64,000 bases of DNA from Hyphomicrobiales bacterium (lineage in GTDB: Bacteria > Pseudomonadota > Alphaproteobacteria > Rhizobiales > Beijerinckiaceae): positions 1-64,000 of the forward strand of contig JAIYDY010000002.1 in the NCBI GenBank assembly GCA_027487245.1, written 5' to 3'. The notes beneath the pieces were generated by a model that saw only the letters and a program-made list of their open reading frames with translations, had not been told where the DNA came from and did no database searches. Positions 1-10,709 of this stretch are shown piece after piece. The position numbers were made by a program, and so were the translations under genes. Position 1 is the stretch's first letter. Each line of letters starts with the position of its first letter.

Positions 1-23
1 ACGGGAGCGCGCCCTACATCTTG

Positions 24-1430
24 TCAGTAACGGTAGTGATCAGGCTTGTACGGGCCCTGTTCCGGCACGCCGATATAATCAGCCTGTTCCTTGCTCATCT
101 TGGTCAGCTTCACACCGATCTTTTCGAGGTGGAAGGCTGCGACCATCTCGTCGAGGTGCTTGGGCAGCGTGTAGACCTTCCGGTCGTACTTGCCGGGGTT
201 GGTCCACAGTTCGATCTGGGCCAGCGTCTGGTTCGAGAACGACGCCGACATCACGAAGGACGGGTGCCCCATGGCGTTGCCGAGGTTCACGAGGCGGCCT
301 TCAGACAGCAGGATGATGCGGTTTCCCTTCGGGAACTCGATTTCGTCGACCTGCGGCTTGATGTTGTTCCACTTGAAGTTCTTGAGGCCGGCCACCTGAA
401 TTTCATTGTCGAAATGGCCGATGTTGCAGACGATCGCCCGGTCCTTCATGGCGCGCATGTGGTCGACCGTGATGATGTCCTTGTTGCCTGTGGCGGTGAC
501 ATAGATGTCGGCGCGGGGCAGGGCATCCTCGATGGTGCAGACCTCATAGCCTTCCATGGCGGCTTGAAGGGCGCAGATCGGATCGACTTCCGAGACCAGC
601 ACACGCGCGCCGGCCTGGCGCAGCGAGGCGGCCGAACCCTTGCCGACATCGCCGAAGCCGGCCACGAAGGCGACCTTGCCGGCCATCATCACGTCGGTCC
701 CGCGGCGGATCGCATCGACGAGCGACTCGCGGCAGCCATAGAGGTTGTCGAACTTCGACTTGGTCACGGCGTCGTTGACGTTGATGGCCGGGAACAGGAG
801 CTTGCCCTGTTCGGCCAGCTTGTAGAGGCGATGCACGCCGGTTGTGGTTTCCTCGGAAACGCCCTTGATGGCTGCTGCGACACCGGCGAACCAGCCCTTG
901 GGCTTGCTGGCCAGCATCTTCTTGATCAGCGCGAAGAAGATCTCTTCTTCTTCGGATTCCGGCTTGTCGAGGAAGGCGACATCGCCCTGCTCGGCCTTCA
1001 GGCCATAGTGCACCAGCATGGTGGCGTCGCCGCCATCGTCGAGGATCATGTTGGGCGTGCCGCCGCCATGCCAGTCAAACAGCTTGGCGGTGTAATCCCA
1101 GTACTCGGTCAGGGTTTCGCCCTTGTAGGCGAAGACAGGGATGCCGGCGGCGGCAATGGCTGCCGCAGCATGATCCTGCGTGGAGAAGATGTTGCACGAG
1201 ACCCAGCGGATGTCGGCGCCGAGCGCCTTCAGTGTCTCGATCAGCACCGCGGTCTGGATGGTCATGTGCAGCGAGCCGGCGATGCGGGCGCCCTTGAGCG
1301 GCTGCTTGGCGCCATAGGCCTCCCGGATGGCCATCAGACCCGGCATTTCGGTTTCGGCGAGGTCGATTTCCTTGCGGCCGAAGGCGGCAAGCGACATGTC
1401 TTTGACGATGTAGTCGTTGAACGTGGTCAT
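24..1430 (-). CDS. ahcY: Adenosylhomocysteinase (S-adenosyl-L-homocysteine hydrolase)
   Basis: The 468-residue product hydrolyses S-adenosylhomocysteine to adenosine and homocysteine in the cytoplasm, removing the product inhibitor of SAM-dependent methyltransferases. The full family length is present. The N-terminal substrate half contains [16 protein letters not shown], and the Rossmann NAD-binding stretch [20 protein letters not shown] is intact. The C-terminus ends in YKPDHYRY, the usual family tail. ATG at 1430 follows GAGGAC at a good distance. It is the last gene of the minus-strand chvI-chvG-hprK-EIIA-ptsH-ahcY row, but 172 bases separate it from ptsH, and that gap holds a 20-base palindrome. 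It therefore probably has its own promoter. Confidence 0.98.
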   Translation of the reverse strand: MTTFNDYIVKDMSLAAFGRKEIDLAETEMPGLMAIREAYGAKQPLKGARIAGSLHMTIQTAVLIETLKALGADIRWVSCNIFSTQDHAAAAIAAAGIPVFAYKGETLTEYWDYTAKLFDWHGGGTPNMILDDGGDATMLVHYGLKAEQGDVAFLDKPESEEEEIFFALIKKMLASKPKGWFAGVAAAIKGVSEETTTGVHRLYKLAEQGKLLFPAINVNDAVTKSKFDNLYGCRESLVDAIRRGTDVMMAGKVAFVAGFGDVGKGSAASLRQAGARVLVSEVDPICALQAAMEGYEVCTIEDALPRADIYVTATGNKDIITVDHMRAMKDRAIVCNIGHFDNEIQVAGLKNFKWNNIKPQVDEIEFPKGNRIILLSEGRLVNLGNAMGHPSFVMSASFSNQTLAQIELWTNPGKYDRKVYTLPKHLDEMVAAFHLEKIGVKLTKMSKEQADYIGVPEQGPYKPDHYRY

Positions 1431-1566
1431 GGTGTCCTCGGCAGGCGCGGCTTGGGCGCGAACGGGTCGGCGATCGGTCGATCTCGGCAGGCCGACGGAT
1501 CGGCAGAGCCGGACCCATCAGCAATGGCGCCGCCTCTAGCACGGCTCTTGCGCCAAGGCAATAAAG

Positions 1567-1586
1567 ACATAAAGATTTCTTTATGT
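1567..1586. promoter_or_regulatory. Palindromic operator candidate upstream of ahcY
   Basis: Two perfect 9-base inverted arms, ACATAAAGA and TCTTTATGT, are separated by TT. The site is AT-rich in a GC-rich background and lies 137-156 bases upstream of the ahcY start, just after the end of ptsH. A further ATAAAGA direct copy abuts it at 1561-1567. The dyad shape is typical of ArsR-type repressors. SAM/SAH-responsive regulators of this class (SahR/SamR) control methionine-cycle genes in Proteobacteria; linking this site to them is inference. No matching regulator gene is in the window. Confidence 0.55.
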
Positions 1587-1602
1587 GTTCACGCCGACGG
1601 CA

Positions 1603-1932
1603 TCACTCGCCTTCGCCGAACTTGTCCGCGATCAGGGCTGCAATGGCATCCAGGGCAGCATCCGCGTCGGGGCCCTGCGCCGCGACGCTGATCGTCGTGC
1701 CGATGCCGGCACCCAGCGTCAGGAGGCCCATGATGGAGCGGCCACCCACCACCTCGCCGCAACGCGCGATCCAGACGTCACAGGTGAAACGATCAACTGT
1801 CTGAACCAGCTTGGCGGTGGCGCGTGCGTGAAGTCCCTTGCGGTTGACGATCACCAGATGGCGCACCTCGGCACCGTCCGGAAAGCTCGCCTCGGGGCAA
1901 TCACTGTCAAGTTCCATGGAGCATTCCGGCAT
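1603..1932 (-). CDS. ptsH: HPr phosphocarrier protein of the regulatory PTS
   Basis: This is a 109-residue HPr. The phosphorylatable histidine is His35 in NRKGLHARATAKLV. The regulatory serine target of HPr kinase is Ser66 in GRSIMGL, equivalent to Ser46 of the Bacillus protein. The family is usually 85-90 residues, so about 20 N-terminal residues are extra; Met6 (1917) is an alternative start. It accepts phosphate from enzyme I (not in the window) and passes it to the EIIA encoded just upstream. No sugar permease (EIIB/EIIC) is nearby, so the role is probably signalling rather than uptake. Confidence 0.93.
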   Translation of the reverse strand: MPECSMELDSDCPEASFPDGAEVRHLVIVNRKGLHARATAKLVQTVDRFTCDVWIARCGEVVGGRSIMGLLTLGAGIGTTISVAAQGPDADAALDAIAALIADKFGEGE

Positions 1933-1994
1933 GCTGGCGGTCTGGCATCGCCCATGCGGCTGGCCTTCGACCTGCCCTCATGTTTTCACAGGAC

Positions 1995-2396
1995 CTAGCG
2001 GCCCGCAAGCAAACGGCTGGCAATGTTGATGTACTTGCGGCCCGCTTCCTGGGCGCAACCGACGGCATCCTCGATCGGCTTGTCCTCGCGCACGGAGGCC
2101 AGCTTGATCAGCATCGGCAGGTTGATGCCGGCCAGAACCTCGACCTTGCCGCCATTCATGGCCGAAATCGCCAGATTCGACGGCGTGCCTCCGAACATGT
2201 CGGTCAGCACCACGACGCCCTGACCGGTGTCCACGGCGTGGATCGCGTCAAGGATATCGCTGCGACGGCCCTCGATGTCGTCATCGGGAGCAATCGCGAT
2301 GGTTTCAATCTGTTTCTGGGGGCCGACAACATGTTCCAGTGCGGAACGGAATTCTGTTGCCAGGTGCCCATGCGTCACGAGGACGAGGCCGATCAT
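1995..2396 (-). CDS. PTS mannose-family EIIA component (regulatory)
   Basis: The 133-residue EIIA-Man domain begins MIGLVLVTHGHLATE, with the active-site histidine at His9 in the THGH motif. A second conserved motif, TDMFGGTPSN, lies in the middle. The frame stays open further upstream to 2564, but that extension has no family similarity and overlaps the end of hprK, so ATG at 2396 is preferred. In Hyphomicrobiales this stand-alone EIIA sits between hprK and ptsH and lacks EIIB/EIIC partners, as here. It is probably the terminal phosphoacceptor of a regulatory relay. Confidence 0.92.
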   Translation of the reverse strand: MIGLVLVTHGHLATEFRSALEHVVGPQKQIETIAIAPDDDIEGRRSDILDAIHAVDTGQGVVVLTDMFGGTPSNLAISAMNGGKVEVLAGINLPMLIKLASVREDKPIEDAVGCAQEAGRKYINIASRLLAGR

Positions 2397-2487
2397 GTCA
2401 AACCCTGAGGGGGTGCGAAAGGCACCCAAAGAGCCGGAGGTATATGGGCCAAGCCGCTCGCAAGTGCAAGATCGACCATCAGCGAAA

Positions 2488-2961
2488 TCACTGCAAGGCC
2501 GCGTCGTCGCCAAACAGGGCCAGCGCCGCCAGCACCAGCCCGGCGTCGGCTGCCCCGCGCGCAATGGCCAGCCGTGGCAAGGTCAGGCCTGCGATGACGG
2601 TGACCAGATCCTCGGCCTCGGGCAGGCGCGGCAAGTCTTCAGACTGGCAGTCCACGACCAGCCTGACACAGGCCATGGCTTCATGGCTGGCGGGCACGAG
2701 GCCAAGGCCGCGCCGCTCGACAAGCCCGGCGATGGCCGGCACCGGACAGGCCAGCAGCCGGCCATGGCTGGCCCGCAGTTCGGTCCTGTCATCGGCGACA
2801 AGGCGGGCAAAGCGGCCGCGCGCCGACGCCTGCTCGAGCAGGGCAAGGCACAACGTGCTCTTGCCGCTGCCGGCTGGACCGCGCACGAGGATGCCGCTCT
2901 CGCCAACCACGACGCAACTGGCGTGCAGACGGACAGGCGCGGATGACCGGATCCCGGTCAT
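2488..2961 (-). CDS. hprK: HPr kinase/phosphorylase, short alphaproteobacterial form
   Basis: The 157-residue protein has only the kinase domain of HprK: the P-loop GPAGSGKST at residues 28-36 and an acidic VADDRTEL stretch near residue 57. The N-terminal domain of the roughly 310-residue Firmicutes enzyme is missing, which is normal for alphaproteobacteria. It phosphorylates (and probably dephosphorylates) the regulatory serine of HPr. Its start overlaps the chvG stop by four bases (ATGA), indicating translational coupling to the two-component system. Confidence 0.93.
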   Translation of the reverse strand: MTGIRSSAPVRLHASCVVVGESGILVRGPAGSGKSTLCLALLEQASARGRFARLVADDRTELRASHGRLLACPVPAIAGLVERRGLGLVPASHEAMACVRLVVDCQSEDLPRLPEAEDLVTVIAGLTLPRLAIARGAADAGLVLAALALFGDDAALQ

Positions 2962-4814
2962 GCGCCGCCATGACGCTGGTTGGGGCGCTGGTTGGGGCGC
3001 TGCGCAACCGGCAATGTGATGATGAAGCGCGCACCGAGGCGGGCGGGCTCGCCATCGGCATCGGCCGGGGCCGGGGCCGGCATGTCCGGCGCAAGCCGGT
3101 TCTCCGCACGGATGGTGCCGCCATGCGCCTCGACGATCTGGCGCGAGATCGACAGGCCAAGCCCGGAGTTCTGGCCGAAACCCTGTTCGGGACGGTCGGT
3201 ATAAAAGCGTTCGAACACCCGTTCGAGCGCGTGGTCGGGGATGCCGGGGCCGTCATCCTCGACCGCGATCACGATCTGTGACGCGCCGCGCGACAGCGTG
3301 ACGCGGACATCACGCCCGGGCGGCGAGAACGAGCGGGCATTGTCGAGCAGGTTGACCAGCACTTGCCCGAGCCTGCCATCGTGGCCCTGCACCACCCAGG
3401 GCGCAGCTGCCGGCTTGCCGTCGCGGGCAGGCGCAGCCGCCGCGATCGTCAGCGTGATCTGGGCCTGTTCGGGCTTGCGGATCTCGTTCTGCATGCCTAC
3501 CACGGTCTCCAGCAGGCGCGCCAGATCGACAGGCCCGGTCTCGCCCCGGGCCAGTTCCGCATCGAGCCGCGAGGCTTCGGAGATATCGGTGATCAGCCTG
3601 TCCAGCCGGCGGACATCGTGGTGGATCACGGCCAGAAGCCGGTCCCGGGCCGGCTCGGAGCGCGCCAGAGGCAAAGTCTCGACGGCGCTGCGCAGGGAGG
3701 TCAGCGGGTTCTTCAGTTCGTGGGCGACATCGGCGGCGAAACTGCCGATCGCGTCGATGCGGGCGTAGAGCGCGCTCGTCATGTCGCGGAGGGCGCCGGA
3801 CAACTGGCCGATCTCGTCATGGCGGTCGGTGAAATCCGGGATTTCCTGACGCGACTTGACACGGCGGCGCACCCGCACGGCAGCTTCCGACAGGCGGCGC
3901 AGGGGCTCGCCGATGCCGTTGGCGAGCAGGATCGAGAGCACGACCATGACCAGCGCCGTCACGCCGAAGACCTGGAGGATGACGTTGCGCTCGGAGGCAA
4001 TGACCGCATCGATGTCACCGCCCTGGGTTGACAACAGGAGCACGCCGCGCACGTTGCGTTGGCGCTGGATCGGCACCGCAACCGAAACGATGGTGTCGCC
4101 GAACGCATTGACGCGCACGATGCTGCGCTGCTGACCCTGAAGGGCGCGCGCCACTTCCGGAATCGAGCGACCTCCCGCAGCGTCGTTTTCGTCATGGCTG
4201 GAGATCTCGGCCCGTCCAAGCCTTCGGCGAAGGCTGTTCCAGGTGCGTTCGATGACCGGAAGATCATCGCGCACCACCGGCTCGAGTTCGCGCCGCAGGA
4301 TGCCGCCACGGGCCGCCAGCATGCCTGAATCCACCACGAGCAACCCCTCTCGGTCATAGACGCGGGCGCGGGTGCGGGTCGGCGTGACCAGCCGGCGCAG
4401 CAGGGGTCCGACCCTTTCCGGGTTGATCGGGAACTCGAGGATCGATTGCAGATCATCCCCGAGGCCGGAGGTCTCCCCCGCCTGCAATTGCAGCAGCTTG
4501 TCGGGGTCGATGGCGATGGAATCGGTCTCGACCGTGGCGGAGGCGGCAATGGCGCTGGCGATGATCTCACCTTGCGTCTGGAGGCTCTGCACGCGGGCCT
4601 CGATCAGGCCCTCGCGGAACTGGTTGACGTAGAGCAGCCCCACCAGCAGCACCACGAGGCCGGCGAGATTGAGCACGAGGATGCGCCGCGTCAGGCTGGA
4701 CGCGAGCCGGGCCGCAAAGAACTGCGTGACCACGCGCACGCCCTTGCGCACATTGACCCAGACACCGCCGAGACGCGACGGGGAAGCAGGCTTGTGGCTG
4801 CGCAGCGCTGTCAT
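2958..4814 (-). CDS. chvG: Sensor histidine kinase ChvG (ExoS type)
   Basis: The 618-residue inner-membrane kinase has a first membrane segment around residues 45-63, a long periplasmic domain to about residue 278, a second membrane segment at about 280-300, and then HAMP, HisKA and HATPase domains. The phosphoacceptor is His365 in ADVAHELKNPLTSLR. ATP-binding motifs include NLLDNARSFSPP, EDDGPGIPDHA and GLGLSISRQIVEAHGG. In Rhizobium and Agrobacterium relatives ChvG responds to acid/envelope signals under the periplasmic inhibitor ExoR (not in the window) and phosphorylates ChvI. It lies 48 bases after chvI and overlaps hprK by four bases. Confidence 0.96.
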   Translation of the reverse strand: MTALRSHKPASPSRLGGVWVNVRKGVRVVTQFFAARLASSLTRRILVLNLAGLVVLLVGLLYVNQFREGLIEARVQSLQTQGEIIASAIAASATVETDSIAIDPDKLLQLQAGETSGLGDDLQSILEFPINPERVGPLLRRLVTPTRTRARVYDREGLLVVDSGMLAARGGILRRELEPVVRDDLPVIERTWNSLRRRLGRAEISSHDENDAAGGRSIPEVARALQGQQRSIVRVNAFGDTIVSVAVPIQRQRNVRGVLLLSTQGGDIDAVIASERNVILQVFGVTALVMVVLSILLANGIGEPLRRLSEAAVRVRRRVKSRQEIPDFTDRHDEIGQLSGALRDMTSALYARIDAIGSFAADVAHELKNPLTSLRSAVETLPLARSEPARDRLLAVIHHDVRRLDRLITDISEASRLDAELARGETGPVDLARLLETVVGMQNEIRKPEQAQITLTIAAAAPARDGKPAAAPWVVQGHDGRLGQVLVNLLDNARSFSPPGRDVRVTLSRGASQIVIAVEDDGPGIPDHALERVFERFYTDRPEQGFGQNSGLGLSISRQIVEAHGGTIRAENRLAPDMPAPAPADADGEPARLGARFIITLPVAQRPNQRPNQRHGGA

Positions 4815-4862
4815 CGACGCTGCTCCTGCCAGGCCGTTGCCCTGCCACCACGCATCGCGCGC

Positions 4863-5564
4863 TCAGCTTTCCGAGAACCGGTATCCGACGCCGTAGAGGG
4901 TCTCGATCATCTCGAAGTCGTCATCGACCATCTTGAACTTCTTGCGCAGGCGCTTGATGTGGCTGTCGATGGTGCGATCGTCGACATAGACCTCGTCGTC
5001 ATAGGCGGCATCCATCAGCGCATTGCGGCTCTTGACCACGCCGGGGCGCAGGGCGAGCGACTGCAGGATCAGGAACTCGGTAACGGTCAGGATCACCGGC
5101 TCACCCTTCCAGGTGCAGGTATGGCGCTCCGGGTCCATCTTGAGATTGCCGCGCTCCAGCACCTTGGCATCGTCGCCACGCGGCGCCGCCGGCAGATCCT
5201 TGGCCCCGGCGCGGCGCAGGATGGCCTTGACGCGCTCGACCAGCAGCCGCTGCGAGAAAGGTTTGCGGATGAAGTCATCGGCGCCCATCTTGAGCCCGAA
5301 AAGCTCGTCGATCTCGTCATCCTTGGATGTCAGGAAGATCACAGGCATGTCGGATTTCTGGCGCAGGCGGCGCAGAAGTTCCATGCCATCCATGCGCGGC
5401 ATCTTGATGTCGAAGATGGCGAGGTCCGGCGGATTCTGCTTCAGGCCTTCGAGCGCTGAAGCGCCGTCGGTATAGGTGTTGATGCGGAAGCCTTCCGCTT
5501 CGAGGGCGATCGACACGGAGGTCAGGATGTTGCGGTCGTCATCGACCAGGGCGATGGTTGGCAT
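4863..5564 (-). CDS. chvI: Response regulator ChvI (OmpR/PhoB family)
   Basis: A 233-residue OmpR-type regulator. The receiver domain has the acidic pocket VDDD near residue 9, phosphoacceptor Asp52 in [12 protein letters not shown], and conserved Thr and Lys in FLTSKDDE and FIRKPFS. The C-terminal winged helix includes [21 protein letters not shown] at 5564 is preferred over an in-frame TTG one codon earlier. It is the first gene of the minus-strand chvI-chvG-hprK-EIIA-ptsH row. Known targets of ChvI in relatives are exopolysaccharide, motility and envelope genes. Confidence 0.97.
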   Translation of the reverse strand: MPTIALVDDDRNILTSVSIALEAEGFRINTYTDGASALEGLKQNPPDLAIFDIKMPRMDGMELLRRLRQKSDMPVIFLTSKDDEIDELFGLKMGADDFIRKPFSQRLLVERVKAILRRAGAKDLPAAPRGDDAKVLERGNLKMDPERHTCTWKGEPVILTVTEFLILQSLALRPGVVKSRNALMDAAYDDEVYVDDRTIDSHIKRLRKKFKMVDDDFEMIETLYGVGYRFSES

Positions 5565-5729
5565 CAAGCATATCCCGTTTCAGCCGCGAGGGAATTGTGG
5601 CGGCACCGCTTGGTTTGACGCCGACGGCGGCGAAACCATGGCCATAATCTAGCGATCCCGCGGCCAAAGCGCTACGTTGTCGCGGAAATTAGCCCGAACC
5701 CCGCTGAACAAGCGCTGAAAGGCCTGCCC

Positions 5730-6503
5730 GTGAGCACCCGTCACACGATCCGGACAACCGATGACGAGGCCCGGGTACTGGCCCGGAGCCTGATGCGGGC
5801 CAGCCCCGTCGCCAGTCTTGCAACCCTCAACGGCGGCGGATTCCCGCTTGCCACGCTGACGAGCGTCGCCACCGATGTCGATGGCTCGCCGGTGGTGCTG
5901 GTCTCGCAATTGTCGGGGCATACGGGCAACCTCTTGGCCGATCCGCGCTGCTGCCTGCTGTTCACGCGGACAGGCAAGGGCGACCCGCTCGCCCATCCGC
6001 GCATCAGCGTGATGGCCGAGGCGCAGGTGGTCGACCGCAACTCCGGCGACGCCGAGCGCATCCGGCGACGCTTTCTGGCGCGGCAGCCCAAGGCCGCGCT
6101 CTATGTCGACTTTCCGGATTTCCTGTTCATCCGCATGCAGGTCCGGTCAGCCAGCCTGAATGGTGGCTTTGGCAAGGCCTATGAACTCTTCCCCGCCGAC
6201 GTGCTCACCGACACGGGCGGTGCGGAAGCGCTCATCGCCGCGGAACCGGGGATCATCGCGCATATGAACGAGGATCACGCTGCCGCCGTGGGCCTTTACG
6301 GCCATGTGCTGGCCAGGCGCGAGGCGGGGCCATGGCGCCTGCTCGGGGTTGATCCGGACGGCTTCGAGATCGGGCACGGCACCGATCTCGCCCGGCTGGA
6401 GTTCGAGCAGCGGGCGACCGGCCCGGATGATGTGCATCGCCAGCTTGTTGGAATGGCAAGGACCGCGCGCATCGCCTCGTCGCAGTCCCCTGCTGTCGGC
6501 TGA
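5730..6503 (+). CDS. HugZ-like pyridoxamine 5'-phosphate oxidase-fold protein with DUF2470 domain
   Basis: The 257-residue protein has an N-terminal split-barrel FMN/heme-binding fold (SPVASLATLNGGGFPLATLT and SGHTGNLLADPRCCLLF, residues about 25-80) and a C-terminal DUF2470 domain beginning IIAHMNEDHAAAVGLYG near residue 173. This layout matches HugZ/HutZ-like proteins, some of which degrade heme; others are only annotated as pyridoxamine-phosphate-oxidase related. The start is GTG. It sits between the divergent chvI and pckA. No heme transport gene is adjacent, so heme degradation is only a family-level guess. Confidence 0.85.
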   Translation: MSTRHTIRTTDDEARVLARSLMRASPVASLATLNGGGFPLATLTSVATDVDGSPVVLVSQLSGHTGNLLADPRCCLLFTRTGKGDPLAHPRISVMAEAQVVDRNSGDAERIRRRFLARQPKAALYVDFPDFLFIRMQVRSASLNGGFGKAYELFPADVLTDTGGAEALIAAEPGIIAHMNEDHAAAVGLYGHVLARREAGPWRLLGVDPDGFEIGHGTDLARLEFEQRATGPDDVHRQLVGMARTARIASSQSPAVG

Positions 6504-6692
6504 CCGGGTCGGTTCACCATAGGCAGCCAAAGCCCACAGCATTCGCCTTTTGGACACAGAACCCTCACTACCTCGCACTTGAGAACGGCCGCGGCGAAGC
6601 GTATGAGCGCGTGGTCCGATCGTCGCTCTGGCAATTGATTTGGCACACAGGCGCGCGACCGCTCACAGATGCGCCGCTCAGGAGGATATCAG

Positions 6693-8303
<1,611 letters not shown>

Positions 8304-8310
8304 TCGTCGC

Positions 8311-9390
8311 GTGTCGCACACGGGCGAGCGGGCGGCTGGCCGGGCAGGAAGCCTGGCCTCCCTTGCCATCCGCTCCGCCCTGTCGGTTCTTCTGGTGCTG
8401 TCCGGCGTCTGGGGTGCCCTGGCGCTGTGGTTCCGCGCGCCGCTTGGCGGCATCCTTGCCACGGGCTTTGCGACCTTGGGCCTTGTTGCCATCGTGTCCC
8501 TTTGGCGCGTGCGTCGGGCGGCACCGTTTCGCTGGATCGCCCTTGCCCTCTGGGCCGGCCTGTTCGGAGCCCTTGCCCTGTGGTGGGCCAGCATCATGCC
8601 GCGCCATGACCGGCTCTGGGCCACCGCGCTGTCGCGCGTGCCGGTCGCAACGCTGGACGGCGACCGCCTCGTCATCAGCCATGTCCGCAACTTCGTGTGG
8701 CGCCCCGCCACCGCGAGCTTGCCGGATCAGGAGGCCGGATCGGGCGAGGAGATCGCCGAGGAGCGCTGGGAGACACGGAGCGTCGATCTTGCGTCCGTCT
8801 CCGGCGTCGACCTGTTCTTCTCCTACTGGACAGGGCCCCTGATCGCCCATGTGCTGGTCAGCATCACGTTCGATGATGCCCCGCCGCTGACCTTCTCGGT
8901 CGAGATCCGGCGCGAGCGTGGCGAAACCTATTCGGCGCTGGCCGGCTTCTTCAAATCCTATGAACTCGCCATCGTGGTGGCCGATGAACGGGACATCGTC
9001 AGGCTCCGGACCGACATCTGGCGCGAGGATGTCAGGCTCTACCGGCTCGATGTCGGCCGCGAGAAGGCCCGAGCGCTGCTGCTGGCCTATGCGCGGGAGA
9101 TCAACCGGCTGGCGGCGACGCCGCGCTGGTATGGCACGCTCAGCGACAATTGCACCACGGTCGCCTACGGGCTGGCGCGGGAGCTGTGGCCAGCGCTCGG
9201 CCCCGACTGGCGCATCCTGCTGCCCGGCCGCGCGCCCGAGTATGCCCATGAACTGGGCGCGCTTGGCACCGGCGTGGCCTTCGATTCGCTGAAGCAGCGC
9301 GCCGCGATCAGCGAAACCGCCCGCATGACCCCCGCTGGCGCGGACTTCTCGACCTGGATCAGGCACGAGGTACCCGCCCCGCCCCGCTGA
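8311..9390 (+). CDS. DUF4105 domain membrane protein
   Basis: A 359-residue protein with three N-terminal hydrophobic segments (roughly residues 20-42, 48-65 and 74-92), followed by a soluble domain with the DUF4105 hallmark TLSDNCTTVAYGLARELW near residue 280. The NC(T)T motif resembles the cysteine of papain/LRAT-like enzymes, so a hydrolase or transferase role is possible but unproven. It starts at GTG only seven bases after the pckA stop and may be co-transcribed with pckA. Its stop codon lies in the loop of a GC hairpin (9381-9398). Confidence 0.8.
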   Translation: MSHTGERAAGRAGSLASLAIRSALSVLLVLSGVWGALALWFRAPLGGILATGFATLGLVAIVSLWRVRRAAPFRWIALALWAGLFGALALWWASIMPRHDRLWATALSRVPVATLDGDRLVISHVRNFVWRPATASLPDQEAGSGEEIAEERWETRSVDLASVSGVDLFFSYWTGPLIAHVLVSITFDDAPPLTFSVEIRRERGETYSALAGFFKSYELAIVVADERDIVRLRTDIWREDVRLYRLDVGREKARALLLAYAREINRLAATPRWYGTLSDNCTTVAYGLARELWPALGPDWRILLPGRAPEYAHELGALGTGVAFDSLKQRAAISETARMTPAGADFSTWIRHEVPAPPR

Positions 9391-9441
9391 GGCGGGGCTG
9401 CATCCGTCAGAACCCGGATGGCAAAACAGCGCTTCTGTTTT
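9381..9441 (+). terminator. Three consecutive hairpins after the DUF4105 gene (possible terminator)
   Basis: GCCCCGC/GCGGGGC (9381-9387 with 9392-9398, loop TGAG), CATCCG/CGGATG (9401-9406 with 9415-9420) and AAAACAG/CTGTTTT (9423-9429 with 9435-9441) follow one another. The last arm ends in only four T, so it would be a weak intrinsic terminator. The first loop contains the DUF4105 stop codon. The array separates pckA-DUF4105 from the BMP-type gene. Confidence 0.4.
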
Positions 9442-9505
9442 CGCTGAAAAAATCTGTAGATTGGCCTCCGGCGCATATGGCCCGGTTTTTCACAGAGGTG
9501 GACCC

Positions 9506-10579
9506 ATGAGACAATCTGTTCTGTTCGGCTTGCTGGCGGCGACGGCCCTCGCGATCCTGCCATCCGGTGCCGAGGCCCAGGAGAAGCTCAAGATCGGCTT
9601 CATCTATGTGGGCCCTGTCGGCGATTTCGGCTGGAGCTACCAGCATGATGTCGGCCGCAAGGCGGTCGAGGCGGCCTTTCCGGGCCGGGTCGAAACCACG
9701 TTCATCGAAACGGTGCCGGAAGCAGGCTCGGACCGCGTGATCGAGCAACTGGCGCGGACCGGCCACAAGCTGATCTTCACCACCTCGTTCGGCTACATGG
9801 AGCCGACTCTGCGCGTGGCGGCGCGCTTCCCGGACGTGAAGTTCGAGCACGCCACCGGCTTCAAGCGCGCACCGAACGTGGCGACCTACTCGGCCAAGTT
9901 CCATGAGGGGCGCTACATCGCCGGCCAGATCGCCGGCAAGATGACCAAGACCAACACCGTCGGCTATGTCGGCGCGTTCCCGATTCCGGAGGTGATCGCC
10001 GGCATCAACGCCTTCTATCTCGGTGCGAAGTCGGTCAATCCGAACATCGAGATCAAGACGGTCTGGGTCAATTCCTGGTTCGATCCACCAAAGGAGGCCG
10101 ACGCTGCCAAGGTGCTGCTCGATCAGGGCGCCGACGTGATCACCCAGCATACCGACAGCCCGGCGCCGGTGCAGGCCGCCGCCCAGCGCGGCAAGTTCGC
10201 CTTCGGTCAGGCCTCGGACATGACGCAGTTCGCGCCGAACAACATCCTGACCTCGATCATCGATGACTGGAACCCCTACTACATCGAGCGCGTGAAGGCT
10301 GTGCTCGACGGAACCTGGACCTCGAAGGACACCTTCGACGGGCTGGCCAAGGGCAAGGTCAAGATGGGCCCTTACGTGAACATGCCCGCCGATGTGAAGG
10401 CGATGGCCGAAGCGACCGAGGCCTCGATCAGGTCCGGAGCCTTCGATCCGTTCAAGTGCCCGGTGATCAACGCCGCAGGCCAGACGGTGGATTGCAAGGG
10501 CAATGGCCGTCTCTCCGACGAGCAGGTCTTCGGCATGAGCTTCTACGTCCAGGGCATCAAGGACACGCTGCCGAAGTGA
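9506..10579 (+). CDS. BMP-family ABC transporter substrate-binding protein (orphan)
   Basis: A 357-residue periplasmic protein with a Sec signal peptide (MRQSVLFGLLAATALAIL, cleavage after AEA-Q) and a Bmp/PnrA-like fold. Motifs include IGFIYVGPVGDFGWSYQHD, FATTSFGYM-type and FHEGRYIAGQIAGKMTKT. Proteins of this family bind nucleosides, purines or related ligands. The frame is open from 9461, but ATG at 9506 follows GAGGTGG and gives a proper signal peptide. No BMP-type permease or ATPase is adjacent, so the partner transporter must be elsewhere and the ligand is unknown. Confidence 0.9.
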   Translation: MRQSVLFGLLAATALAILPSGAEAQEKLKIGFIYVGPVGDFGWSYQHDVGRKAVEAAFPGRVETTFIETVPEAGSDRVIEQLARTGHKLIFTTSFGYMEPTLRVAARFPDVKFEHATGFKRAPNVATYSAKFHEGRYIAGQIAGKMTKTNTVGYVGAFPIPEVIAGINAFYLGAKSVNPNIEIKTVWVNSWFDPPKEADAAKVLLDQGADVITQHTDSPAPVQAAAQRGKFAFGQASDMTQFAPNNILTSIIDDWNPYYIERVKAVLDGTWTSKDTFDGLAKGKVKMGPYVNMPADVKAMAEATEASIRSGAFDPFKCPVINAAGQTVDCKGNGRLSDEQVFGMSFYVQGIKDTLPK

Positions 10580-10709
10580 CGCGCTCACCGGCGGGTCATC
10601 CGGGACAAAGCACAGCCCGGAGTCGGGACAGGCTTGCCGCCTCCTCCGCCCTGACGAGGTCGATGGGGCGGCCCTCGGCAGGTATCGGGAAACGCCGTTC
10701 GATCCGTTC

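Noticed and set aside
21-1691. 556-codon plus-strand frame over ahcY
   Set aside because: Antisense shadow of a strongly conserved gene in GC-rich DNA; the translation shows no domain.
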